Under the pieces are notes generated by a model. That model had not been told where the DNA came from. It ran no database searches and worked only from the letters and a program-made list of their open reading frames with translations. Positions 1 to 5,746 of a DNA stretch of 9,313 nucleotides are shown here, in pieces. How positions within the stretch are numbered: position 1 is the first letter of the stretch; every line of letters starts with the position of its first letter. The stretch lies in contig JBJENT010000197.1 of assembly GCA_051880335.1 (NCBI GenBank), forward strand, positions 1-9,313. Direction: 5' to 3'. This stretch comes from 1XD8-76 sp051880335 (GTDB taxonomy: Bacteria > Bacillota > Clostridia > Lachnospirales > Lachnospiraceae). The position numbers and the translations under genes were made by a program.

Positions 1-1
1 A

Positions 2-277
2 TGGTATAAGATGAAGCACCCTTACAATCCTTTCCGGAAAGAAGAATCTCTGAAATGTGCCGGCGGATTGATGGAGCTTTTGGGAAATGTGTGTTATACT
101 TATGCGGTTGCCATCAATCCTGTTCTGGTGACACCGATTACTTCCTCATACTGTATCGTGACCATTTTTGCTGCCCGGATTCTGCTGAAGGAAAAACTGC
201 AGAAAAAGCAGTATATCTGTCTGGCGATTCTGGCTGCCGGTATACTGATTCTGGCCATATCGGAAGGAAGGAAATAA
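2..277 (+). CDS. EamA/DMT-family transporter, C-terminal fragment (5' end outside window)
   Basis: This is the last 91 codons of a membrane protein whose start lies before the window; the frame is open from base 2 to the TAA at 275-277. What is visible is a short basic linker (KHPYNPFRKEE), a hydrophobic helix with small residues (GLMELLGNVCYTYAV), a second helix after NPVLVTPITSSYCIVT, a conserved-looking LLKEKL turn, and a last helix (YICLAILAAGILILAI) ending in a short basic tail. Alternating helices with a (K/R)E turn before the last helix are typical of the second half of EamA (drug/metabolite transporter superfamily) proteins, which usually have ten membrane helices. They export or exchange small metabolites across the cytoplasmic membrane; the substrate cannot be told from this fragment. 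The ATG at base 11 is probably internal, because the reading continues upstream of it. The next gene starts 88 bases downstream with no clear terminator between. Confidence 0.75.
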   Translation, partial: WYKMKHPYNPFRKEESLKCAGGLMELLGNVCYTYAVAINPVLVTPITSSYCIVTIFAARILLKEKLQKKQYICLAILAAGILILAISEGRK

Positions 278-365
278 GGATGGTTTGTTTGGAAAACCGG
301 AAATCCCACAGGAAAAATGTATAAGAGAAAATGCATAGAAGAAACTTTGTAGGAGAAATACAGAA

Positions 366-2972
366 ATGAACTTTATCAGAAAAACATATTGCAGAATCTT
401 TCAAAAGGCATTTCATATTGTTATTCCACTTCTGCCTTATCGGGAGCCGGAGATCATTTCCCGGATGCAGGATATACCGGATGTTATCCTGAAGGAAAAA
501 TGCAGAAAGCCGATCTTGATTACGGATGAGGGGATCAGCAGACTGGGTCTGACAAACGAACTGCGAAATGTGCTGGAAGAAAGACAGATACCATATGTTT
601 ATTATAATAAAACATCGCCCAACCCCACCACAAAAAATGTACAGGAAGCACTTGACCTTTACAGTCAAAATGAGTGCGATCTGATCATTGGCTTTGGTGG
701 TGGATCCAGTATGGACTGTGCCAAAGCACTGGGAGCCCGGGTGGCCAGACCGAATAAAAGTCTGGCACAAATGAAAGGAATTTTAAAGATACACAAAAGA
801 ATCCCGCCTCTGATTGCCATACCAACTACAGCCGGAACCGGCAGTGAAACTACGTTGGCTACGGTGATCAAGGACAGTGAAACGAAACATAAATATGCCA
901 TCAGCGACTTTCCGCTGATTCCAAGATATGCGGTGCTGGACCCATCTGTGACCATTAGTCTGCCACCGCATATTACTGCGACTACGGGTATGGATGCACT
1001 GACTCATGCAGTCGAAGCTTATATCGGTAATTCCACCACCAAAGACACCAGAGCGGAAAGTATAAAGGCAGTCCGGCTGATTTTTGAAAATCTGGAAAAG
1101 GCCTATCTGGATGGAAAGAATCTGGAGGCGCGAAAGAATATGCTGACAGCGTCCTATTATGCAGGCTGTGCTTTTACCAAGTCCTATGTGGGCAATGTGC
1201 ATGCAGTGGCCCATACATTGGGCGGAGAATATAATGTGCCTCACGGGCTGGCTAATGCGGTGATTCTACCCAATGTGTTAGAAGCTTATGGAAAGAAGAT
1301 ACATAAAAAACTGGCAAGTCTTGCAGAAGAGGCAGGCCTGAAGCAGCGCCTGGCAGAAGCTATGGGGAAAGAGCCTCAGGATATGACCCGGGAAGATCTG
1401 GCAAGATGTTTTATTCTGGAAATAAAAGAGCTGAAAAAGAAATTTGGAATCGGGGATATCATACCGGAATTAAAAGAAGAAGACATTCCAAAACTTTCCC
1501 GCTATGCGGATAAAGAAGCAAATCCTCTTTATCCGGTCCCTGTTATGTGGAATGCAAAGGAGCTACAGATGTTTTACGAACAAGTGCTGGAAAAGCAGTC
1601 TTATTCCATAGAAGAACTGGTGGAAAAGCAGAGAGCCTTTTTCTATCAGGGAAAAACGCTGGATCTGGAATTCCGTAGAAAAGCACTGCAAAAACTGAAA
1701 GCGGCACTGCTCCGTTATGAATATGAAATCGCAGAAGCCCTGAAAAAAGATCTGGGAAAAAGCCATTCCGAATCCTATATGTGTGAAATCGGTCTGGTAG
1801 CCAGTGAGATCACCTATATGTTAAAGCATATGGGGGCTTTTGCCAGAGAAAAAAGGGTGAAGACTCCTTTGGCACAGTTTGCTTCCAAAAGTTATAAAAA
1901 GCCATCGCCATACGGTGTGACTTTGATCATGAGTCCCTGGAATTATCCCCTGCTTCTTACATTAGACCCATTAGTGGATGCCCTTGCAGCAGGAAATACT
2001 GCAGTGGTGAAACCCAGTGCCTATTCTCCCTGCACCAGCGAAGTGATAAACCGGATGATCAGTGAAATCTTTGATCCGGAATATGTGGCTGTGGTAACCG
2101 GGGGAAGAGCGGAAAATACAAAGCTTCTGGACCAGAAATTTGATTACATTTTCTTTACGGGAAGCCTGAATGTGGGAAAAGAAGTGATGCGGAAGGCTTC
2201 TGTGCACCTGACTCCTGTTACTCTGGAGCTGGGCGGAAAAAGTCCATGTATTGTTGAAAAATCAGCGGATATCAAGCTGGCAGCAAAGAGAATCGTATTT
2301 GGCAAATACTTAAACTGTGGACAGACCTGTGTGGCACCGGATTATATTTACTGTGACCCACAGATTAAGGATCAGCTGATTTCTGAACTGAAAAAACAGG
2401 TTCAGATTCAGTTTGGAAAAGAACCATTAGAAAACCCGGATTATGGGAAGATTGTGAATGAAAAGCACTTTGATCGTCTTCTGGGCCTGATGGATCAGGA
2501 GAAAGTGGTTTGCGGAGGGAAAAGCTGTCCGGAAACCCTTCAGATTGAACCGACTATTATGGATCAGGTGGATTTTACGGATGCAGTGATGCAGGAGGAA
2601 ATCTTTGGACCGATCCTGCCTATCCTTACCTATGAATCCATTGACCAGGGCATGCAGCATATCAATGAAGGCGGACATCCGCTGGCCCTTTATTTGTTTA
2701 CTTCCGATAAAAAAATCAGCAAGAAAGTAATGGCCGGCTGCGGATTCGGCGGCGGCTGCGTCAATGATGTGGTGATTCATCTTGCTACCAGCGAAATGGG
2801 ATTTGGCGGATTTGGAGAAAGCGGTATGGGCTCCTATCATGGAAAAGACGGTTTCCAAACTTTTTCCCATGAGAAGAGCATTGTGGACAAGAAAACCTGG
2901 ATCGACCTGCCCATGAGATATCAGCCTTATACCAGGCTGCATGATCGCTTGATTCGGATGTTTGTGAAATGA
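366..2972 (+). CDS. Fusion protein: iron-containing alcohol dehydrogenase + class-3-type aldehyde dehydrogenase
   Basis: 868 residues with two complete enzymes in one frame. Residues about 25-405 are a group III (iron) alcohol dehydrogenase: NAD-binding GGGSSMD at 111-117, PTTAGTGSE at 153-161, and metal ligands D210, H214, H279 and H293, spaced like D196, H200, H263 and H277 of FucO. Residues about 413-850 are an aldehyde dehydrogenase resembling ALDH3: PWNYP with N526, K549, FTGSLNVGK at 597-605, ELGGKSP with E621, catalytic C655 in NCGQTCVAPDY, and E745 in EEIFGP. The spacings match ALDH3A1 N114, K137, E209, C243 and E333. All catalytic residues are present in both halves, so both should work. 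The likely role is cytoplasmic oxidation of an alcohol to the aldehyde and on to the free acid, giving two NAD(P)H, or aldehyde disposal; the substrate is unknown. It is not AdhE, which has an acylating ALDH first and the ADH second. The linker is nearly absent (about 405-413). The start at 366 has AGGAG at 351-355, ten bases upstream. The N-terminal 30 residues are basic then hydrophobic (IFQKAFHIVIPLLPYREP), possibly membrane-associating. Confidence 0.93.
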   Translation: MNFIRKTYCRIFQKAFHIVIPLLPYREPEIISRMQDIPDVILKEKCRKPILITDEGISRLGLTNELRNVLEERQIPYVYYNKTSPNPTTKNVQEALDLYSQNECDLIIGFGGGSSMDCAKALGARVARPNKSLAQMKGILKIHKRIPPLIAIPTTAGTGSETTLATVIKDSETKHKYAISDFPLIPRYAVLDPSVTISLPPHITATTGMDALTHAVEAYIGNSTTKDTRAESIKAVRLIFENLEKAYLDGKNLEARKNMLTASYYAGCAFTKSYVGNVHAVAHTLGGEYNVPHGLANAVILPNVLEAYGKKIHKKLASLAEEAGLKQRLAEAMGKEPQDMTREDLARCFILEIKELKKKFGIGDIIPELKEEDIPKLSRYADKEANPLYPVPVMWNAKELQMFYEQVLEKQSYSIEELVEKQRAFFYQGKTLDLEFRRKALQKLKAALLRYEYEIAEALKKDLGKSHSESYMCEIGLVASEITYMLKHMGAFAREKRVKTPLAQFASKSYKKPSPYGVTLIMSPWNYPLLLTLDPLVDALAAGNTAVVKPSAYSPCTSEVINRMISEIFDPEYVAVVTGGRAENTKLLDQKFDYIFFTGSLNVGKEVMRKASVHLTPVTLELGGKSPCIVEKSADIKLAAKRIVFGKYLNCGQTCVAPDYIYCDPQIKDQLISELKKQVQIQFGKEPLENPDYGKIVNEKHFDRLLGLMDQEKVVCGGKSCPETLQIEPTIMDQVDFTDAVMQEEIFGPILPILTYESIDQGMQHINEGGHPLALYLFTSDKKISKKVMAGCGFGGGCVNDVVIHLATSEMGFGGFGESGMGSYHGKDGFQTFSHEKSIVDKKTWIDLPMRYQPYTRLHDRLIRMFVK

Positions 2973-3033
2973 TTTGGCTTCACGCAGATATCTGCAAAAA
3001 GCCTGATTCGGATGTTTGCAATATTTGCTTCAC
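2947..3033. repeat. Imperfect 54-base duplication spanning the fusion gene's stop codon
   Basis: GCTTGATTCGGATGTTTG at 2947-2964 recurs as GCCTGATTCGGATGTTTG at 3001-3018 (17 of 18 identical), and each copy is followed by a T-rich run and GCTTCAC (2977-2983 and 3027-3033). The offset of the first block is 54 bases, 18 codons. The second copy therefore lies in the gene's own reading frame but beyond its TGA (2970-2972); reading on would repeat LIRMF before a TAA at 3042-3044. It looks like an old tandem duplication of the gene's 3' end. Confidence 0.7.
2976..3003. other. Palindrome/hairpin just after the fusion gene (weak terminator or operator candidate)
   Basis: A perfect 12-base palindrome, GCAGATATCTGC (2984-2995), sits inside flanking complementary arms GGCTT (2976-2980) and AAGCC (2999-3003), with three unpaired bases on each side. 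As RNA it can fold as a two-part stem starting three bases after the stop codon. There is no T-run on either strand after it, so it is not a standard intrinsic terminator. As DNA, the palindrome ends 33 bases before the -35 box of the promoter at 3029, where an activator or repressor dimer could bind. Neither role is shown. Confidence 0.35.
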
Positions 3034-3057
3034 ATAAGACGTAAAAACTGGTAAAAT
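3029..3057 (+). promoter_or_regulatory. Sigma-70-type promoter for the glycosylation gene run
   Basis: TTCACA (3029-3034, 5 of 6 to TTGACA), a 17-base spacer, then TAAAAT (3052-3057, 5 of 6 to TATAAT), with TG at 3049-3050 giving an extended -10. Transcription would begin near 3064, leaving a leader of about 110 bases before the AllA-family gene. It is the best promoter match I found, and it lies in the longest intergenic region, just where a new functional block begins. Confidence 0.6.
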
Positions 3058-3161
3058 GTACGTTAATAGTGGACTTGTGTGCACGGACAGAGTGCGCATC
3101 ATGAAAAGATAGAGACAATATTGAGAAGGTACAGAGAAAGCATTGAAAACATGCAGAGAAG

Positions 3162-3166
3162 AGGAG
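3162..3166 (+). promoter_or_regulatory. Ribosome binding site of the AllA-family gene
   Basis: AGGAG seven bases before the ATG at 3174, within a purine-rich stretch. It fixes this ATG as the start. Confidence 0.75.
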
Positions 3167-3173
3167 AGAAGCT

Positions 3174-3662
3174 ATGAGAGAATTAAAAGCAGTTCCTATA
3201 ACAGTAGAATCATTTGCACCATTTGGGACATTTTGTAATATGGTAAATCCAACCGGACATGCTTTACAGGGGGCAATCCATTCCTTTTACCCAGATCGCA
3301 TTTCCGGCAGCTGTGTTGGCAGCATCGCTTTTTCACCCATCGAGGTAAAAAAAGACGACAGAATCATTAAACAGGCAGAATATCATACCACCACATGGGA
3401 AGGAATTATCGCTTTAAATGATGATATGCTTATTCACGTTGCACCTGCATCCGGTGGTACACCGGTTCCGGAACTGGCACAGGCCTTTATCGTACCAAAA
3501 GGATGTATGGTGAAATTAAATACAGCAATCTGGCATTTATGTCCATTGCCACTTCATGAAGATGTTCTTCACGCCATGATCATTTTACCGGAATGCATTT
3601 ATGCCAATGACTGCACCGTGGTGGATTTGGATGAGAAAGACTGGTTCAAAATCGTATGCTAA
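3174..3662 (+). CDS. AllA/ureidoglycolate lyase-family cupin-like protein, substrate unknown
   Basis: 162 residues, the usual length for the AllA family (about 160), with no signal peptide or membrane segment. The N-terminus (LKAVPITVESFAPFGTF) matches the family's opening, in which a beta strand leads to an (F/Y)G turn. AEYHTTTWE at 68-76 aligns with the E-x-H region of AllA; E69, H71 and E76 are candidate active-site or metal residues. AFIVPKG and AIWH at 118-121 (H121) match the AFI...VWH strand pair. Known AllA cleaves ureidoglycolate to glyoxylate and urea in allantoin breakdown, but no other purine-catabolism gene is in this window. The gene lies directly before, and overlaps by seven bases (3656-3662), a GtrA-type membrane protein, so translation is probably coupled. 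I infer that it serves the glycosylation pathway or is a paralogue with another substrate. Family assignment is fairly sure; function is not. Confidence 0.72.
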   Translation: MRELKAVPITVESFAPFGTFCNMVNPTGHALQGAIHSFYPDRISGSCVGSIAFSPIEVKKDDRIIKQAEYHTTTWEGIIALNDDMLIHVAPASGGTPVPELAQAFIVPKGCMVKLNTAIWHLCPLPLHEDVLHAMIILPECIYANDCTVVDLDEKDWFKIVC

Positions 3663-4072
3663 AAAAATGGATCTCTAAAATACCCCAGGGAATGTTGCAG
3701 TTTGTGGGATTTGGACTGATCGGCCTGTTGAACACAGTTCTGTCTTATGGAATTACGAATGTCTGTTACTATGCTTTTGGACTGCATGAACAGATCAGTA
3801 ATCTGTTTGCCTTTCTGATCACGGTGCTGATTTCCTATCTGTTGAACAGCCGGTTTGTGTTTGAAAAGGACAAGCAGCCCTGGTATCTGGCACTTGCCAA
3901 GGTATATGCTTCCTATGCATTTACGGAACTGATTTTAATGGGTGTCCTGCTCTTTATCGAAGAAAGACTGTTTGGAATCCCCCATTATATTGCCACGTTT
4001 GTGAATTTGATCATTACAGTTCCGCTTAATTTTTTGTTAAATAAATTCTGGGCATACCGGAAGCGGAAATAA
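3656..4072 (+). CDS. GtrA-like family membrane protein (putative lipid-linked sugar flippase)
   Basis: 138 residues, typical for GtrA proteins (about 120-145). There are four predicted membrane helices at about 15-37, 45-63, 80-101 and 107-127, with a basic N-terminus (MLKKW) and C-terminus (AYRKRK). Family signatures visible are FVGFGLIGLLNTVLSYG at 16-32, YLLNSRFVF at 61-69 and NFLLNKFWAY at 125-134, an internal echo in which each helix pair ends in LLN.(R/K)F. GtrA proteins are proposed to help move undecaprenyl-phosphate-linked sugars across the cytoplasmic membrane for extracytoplasmic glycosylation. The ATG at 3656 overlaps the end of the AllA-family gene and has no strong ribosome binding site of its own, which suggests translational coupling. 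The matching GtrB-type transferase is four genes' span away at 5747, with two sugar-nucleotide genes between them. Confidence 0.88.
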   Translation: MLKKWISKIPQGMLQFVGFGLIGLLNTVLSYGITNVCYYAFGLHEQISNLFAFLITVLISYLLNSRFVFEKDKQPWYLALAKVYASYAFTELILMGVLLFIEERLFGIPHYIATFVNLIITVPLNFLLNKFWAYRKRK

Positions 4073-4104
4073 ATATAAATATAGCGAAATGAGATAACGG
4101 TTTT

Positions 4105-5202
4105 ATGATGAAAATAATGCCAAACCGTATGGATTACGGTTTTCAGAAATACCAGCAGGAGTTCGAAGAAAAGGCCCTTTCCGTACTTCGCTCCGGGTGG
4201 TATGTGCTGGGAAATGAAGTAAAAACATTTGAAGAAAGATTTGCAGAATATATAGGAGCTTCTTACTGTGTGGGACTTGCCAGTGGACTGGATGCACTTT
4301 GGATCGGCTGCAAAATGCTGGGCATCGGCCCGGGAGATGAAGTGATCGTTCAGGCAAATACATACATTGCCAGCGTCATGGGAATTTCCATGAATGGAGC
4401 CACTCCGATCTTCACAGAACCGGATGAGTATTTCCAGATCGACGCAGATAAGATCGAAGAGAAGATCACAGAAAAAACCAAAGCAATCATGGTCGTTCAT
4501 TTGTATGGTCATGTTGCGGATATGGATAAGATTGTTTCCCTGTGTAAAAAATATAATCTGAAGCTGATTGAGGATTGTGCCCAGTCACATGGTGCCACCT
4601 ATAAAGGAAAAATGACCGGTACTTTCGGGGATGTGGGATGCTTTTCTTTTTACCCTTCCAAGAATCTGGGAGCCTTTGGAGATGCAGGTGCACTGGTGAC
4701 CAATGATCCGAAAATCGCAGACGAAACCAGAATCTATCGAAATTATGGCAGTGAAAAACGTTATTATAATAAGGTGGTTGGTGCCAATTCCAGACTGGAC
4801 GAACTGCAGGCCGGACTTCTGAATGTCCGCCTGAGTCACATGGATGAGATTACAGAAGAAAGAAAACGACTTTGTGCCAATTACACAAACCAATTGCGTA
4901 ATCCCAGCATCTATTTACCGAAGGAACGGGAAAATACAAGTACCGTATGGCATCAGTATGTGATTCGCTGTGACCGGAGAGAGGAATTGGTTGCCTATCT
5001 GAATGAAAAGCAGATTGGCACCATCATTCATTATCCCATCCCACCGCATTTGTCGGAAGCATATCAGTATCTGGGATGTAAAAAAGGTGACTTCCCGATT
5101 ACGGAAAACTATGCAGAGACAGTTTTATCTATTCCGTTGTATAATGGAATGACCGAGGAAGAACAGCAGTATGTTATTGATGCAATCAATGCGTTTCGAT
5201 AA
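4105..5202 (+). CDS. DegT/DnrJ/EryC1/StrS aminotransferase, probably a sugar-nucleotide 3-aminotransferase (FdtB-like)
   Basis: 365 residues, the normal length for this PLP-dependent fold-type I family. Features in order: SGWYVLGNEVKTFEERFAEY (30-49), the family's N-terminal signature; SGLDALWIG (60-68) and GDEVIVQANTYIAS (77-90), cofactor phosphate and substrate regions; EDCAQSHGA (156-164), with D157 contacting the PLP nitrogen; SFYPSKNLGAFGDAG (181-195), with K186 as the Schiff-base lysine; RLDELQAG (230-237); and IIHYPIPPHL (307-316). The pattern GLDALW...MLGIGPGDEVIVQANTYIAS is close to enzymes that aminate C3 of dTDP-3-keto-6-deoxyhexoses using glutamate. The FdtA-like gene next door is the usual partner that makes the 3-keto substrate. 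The exact sugar (Fuc3N, Qui3N or another) cannot be read from sequence. The start at 4105 has only a weak GAGA ten bases upstream; ATGs at 4108 and 4117 are alternatives that change little. Confidence 0.88.
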   Translation: MMKIMPNRMDYGFQKYQQEFEEKALSVLRSGWYVLGNEVKTFEERFAEYIGASYCVGLASGLDALWIGCKMLGIGPGDEVIVQANTYIASVMGISMNGATPIFTEPDEYFQIDADKIEEKITEKTKAIMVVHLYGHVADMDKIVSLCKKYNLKLIEDCAQSHGATYKGKMTGTFGDVGCFSFYPSKNLGAFGDAGALVTNDPKIADETRIYRNYGSEKRYYNKVVGANSRLDELQAGLLNVRLSHMDEITEERKRLCANYTNQLRNPSIYLPKERENTSTVWHQYVIRCDRREELVAYLNEKQIGTIIHYPIPPHLSEAYQYLGCKKGDFPITENYAETVLSIPLYNGMTEEEQQYVIDAINAFR

Positions 5203-5228
5203 AGAATGAAATGAGTCTTAAAGCAGTC

Positions 5229-5288
5229 AATTTGAGTGCAATAAATCTTTGAGCAATAAATCTCAGTGCCATAAATCAGGGGATTATA
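5229..5288. repeat. Degenerate 15-base tandem repeat, four units
   Basis: Four consecutive units start at 5229, 5244, 5259 and 5274: AATTTGAGTGCAATA, AATCTTTGAGCAATA, AATCTCAGTGCCATA and AATCAGGGGATTATA. The first three are clearly related and the fourth is decayed. They fill the middle of the 120-base gap (5203-5322) between the aminotransferase and ketoisomerase genes. In one frame they read NLSAI, NL-stop-AI, NLSAI, NQGII. No hairpin with a T-run and no good promoter is seen in the gap. Confidence 0.6.
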
Positions 5289-5322
5289 TTGCAACGAAAA
5301 TCTTTGTAAGGATAAAGAAAAT

Positions 5323-5745
5323 ATGCCAAAATTAGAAGAACAAATGCAGATTCTGAATTTCCCGGATCTGGGTGATGAACGAGGAAATCTGGTTGTGGTA
5401 GAAGGTAACATAGCGATTCCCTTTGATATCAAGAGAATTTTTTATATTTACGGTTCTGATTCCGAAGTGGTGAGAGGAAGTCATGCCAATCTTCGTTCTG
5501 AATTCGTATTAATTAATGTTTCCGGAACCAGTAAGGTAAAAGTAGACAATGGTTCAGAATCCTGTATTGTGGAACTGAATAAGCCCAGAATGGGACTTTA
5601 TTTAAAAAATAATGTCTGGAAGGAAATGTATGATTTCTCGCCGGATTCTGTTTTGCTGGTATTATCCAATGAGCATTATGACAGTGAGGAATATATCAGA
5701 GATTACGATACTTATTTAGAAATGATGAAAAAGGCAGAAGAGTAA
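5323..5745 (+). CDS. FdtA/WxcM-like cupin, sugar 3,4-ketoisomerase family (HAN variant)
   Basis: 140 residues, full length for single-domain FdtA/QdtA proteins. Family landmarks are FPDLGDERGNLVVVEG (13-28), IPFDIKRIFYIYG (32-44), VVRGSHAN (49-56), FVLINVSGTSKVKVDNG (61-77), KPRMGLYLKNNVWKEMYDF (87-105), SVLLVLSNEHYD (108-119) and YIRDYDTYL (123-131). FdtA and QdtA convert dTDP-4-keto-6-deoxyglucose to the 3-keto sugar in the cytoplasm, which a DegT-type enzyme then aminates; that enzyme is the gene just upstream. The odd point is the active-site motif: the family's two histidines (H-A-H) are here H54-A55-N56, so the second is missing. Enzymes with this change may be slower, stereochemically different or not isomerases. 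The start at 5323 has AAGGA at 5308-5312. The TAA is one base before the next gene's ATG, so translation is probably coupled to the glycosyltransferase. Confidence 0.82.
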   Translation: MPKLEEQMQILNFPDLGDERGNLVVVEGNIAIPFDIKRIFYIYGSDSEVVRGSHANLRSEFVLINVSGTSKVKVDNGSESCIVELNKPRMGLYLKNNVWKEMYDFSPDSVLLVLSNEHYDSEEYIRDYDTYLEMMKKAEE

Positions 5746-5746
5746 T

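Noticed and set aside
138..770. Minus-strand open frame of 210 codons
   Set aside because: It crosses two plus-strand genes with clear family motifs, has no ribosome binding site and shows no recognisable domain; the same holds for the minus-strand frames at 2427-2942, 3985-4512 and 8288-8842.
366..2972. AdhE-type bifunctional acetaldehyde/alcohol dehydrogenase
   Set aside because: The domain order is reversed and the ALDH half has ALDH3-type motifs (NCGQTCVAPDY, ELGGKSP), not those of the CoA-acylating AdhE domain.
2976..3003. Rho-independent terminator after the fusion gene
   Set aside because: The stem is interrupted and there is no T-run after it on either strand.
3151..3177. Eight-codon upstream ORF (MQRRGEKL) whose TGA overlaps the ATG of the AllA-family gene
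   Set aside because: It has no ribosome binding site of its own, and the main gene has a strong one that lies inside it; probably chance in a purine-rich leader.
3174..3662. Evidence for an allantoin degradation pathway
   Set aside because: Only one AllA-family member is present, next to glycosylation genes; no allantoinase, allantoate amidohydrolase or related gene is in the window.
5249..5290. Promoter inside the repeat before the FdtA-like gene (TTGAGC, 17 bases, TAAATC; or TATATT at 5285)
   Set aside because: The first has a poor -10 and the second has no -35 at a proper distance; both arise from the AT-rich repeat.
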